Assembly: GCF_902168065.1 (NCBI RefSeq)
Contig: NZ_LR655695.1
Span: forward strand, 1-64,000
Length of the DNA: 64,000 nt
Direction: 5' to 3'
Source of the DNA: Mycobacterium tilburgii
Lineage (GTDB): Bacteria > Actinomycetota > Actinomycetes > Mycobacteriales > Mycobacteriaceae
Program-made: the position numbers and the translations under genes
The notes under the pieces: model-generated
Database searches by the model: none
Told to the model about the DNA's origin: nothing
The model's input: only the letters and a program-made list of their open reading frames with translations
Shown: positions 63,456-64,000 of the stretch, piece after piece
Numbering within the stretch: position 1 is the first letter of the stretch
Layout of the letters: the number at the start of each line of letters is the position of its first letter

Positions 63456-64000
<545 letters not shown>

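Overview
The window is a piece of a high-GC Mycobacterium chromosome. The gene order rho-rpmE-prfA-prmC-wecA-atpBEFHAGDC-murA-rrn-ogt-alkA-nucS-fadA4-glgBEP-dinG-pncB-clpS-(mec/cysO/cysM)-murI-rph is the mycobacterial Rv1296-Rv1343c order read backwards, so most genes here lie on the minus strand. The 16S gene carries the short form of helix 18, which among slow growers is typical of the Mycobacterium simiae clade, while the single-type rrn locus behind murA and the protein sequences look slow-grower-like. Together with a destroyed mycobactin/siderophore-import locus, this suggests a host-restricted, possibly mycobactin-dependent relative of M. simiae (M. genavense would fit). The species is an inference, not a demonstration.

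Layout. 1-6.9 kb: an intact sugar ABC transporter pair (permease cut by the window edge, Tat/lipobox solute-binding protein) and intact pncA, set among gene remnants (ECF sigma tail, two DoxX-family genes, a lipoprotein, an Rv2042c homologue, gluconokinase). 7-14.75 kb: an intact FadD32-like fatty-acyl-AMP ligase, then a wrecked phosphotransferase, irtB, irtA, a tRNA-Leu, mbtN and mbtM, still headed by a recognisable IdeR-type box. 14.8-19.2 kb: mostly intact housekeeping genes (lprD, DUF3817 gene, rdgB, rph, cAMP phosphodiesterase, murI). 19.2-22.9 kb: seven consecutive broken genes (rhomboid, cysM, cysO, mec, S58 peptidase, DUF2017 gene, clpS). 22.97-37.4 kb: pncB1, the glycogen/maltosyl-phosphate genes glgP, glgE, glgB, a thioredoxin/TPR protein, fadA4 and nucS are intact or nearly so, with dinG, methylmalonyl-CoA epimerase and Rv1322 broken between them. 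37.4-40.8 kb: a truncated adenylate cyclase, a dead alkA and an intact ogt. 40.8-46.35 kb: the complete rrn operon (5S, 23S, 16S, tandem promoters). 46.4-64 kb: murA, a dead cobalamin adenosyltransferase, the complete ATP synthase operon, wecA, the translation-factor cluster, rho and the 3' end of thrB.

Biology. The theme is active genome reduction: over twenty genes carry single-base indels, nonsense codons or short deletions, while neighbouring large genes (glgP, glgE body, glgB, rho, atpA/D/FH, wecA, murA) have long clean reading frames, so general sequencing error is an unlikely explanation for all of them. Losses fall into functional groups: siderophore acylation and import (mbtM, mbtN, irtA, irtB), the CysO-CysM-Mec cysteine route, cobalamin adenosylation plus methylmalonyl-CoA epimerisation, and DNA alkylation/unwinding repair (alkA, dinG). 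Retained are cell-wall, ATP synthesis, translation, NAD salvage (pncA and pncB1) and the GlgE alpha-glucan route. I see no insertion sequence, CRISPR array, PE/PPE gene, toxin-antitoxin pair or phage gene, and nothing I can defend as a wholly new biological system. The most novel-looking non-coding item is a large multi-tier inverted repeat just behind the rho stop codon.
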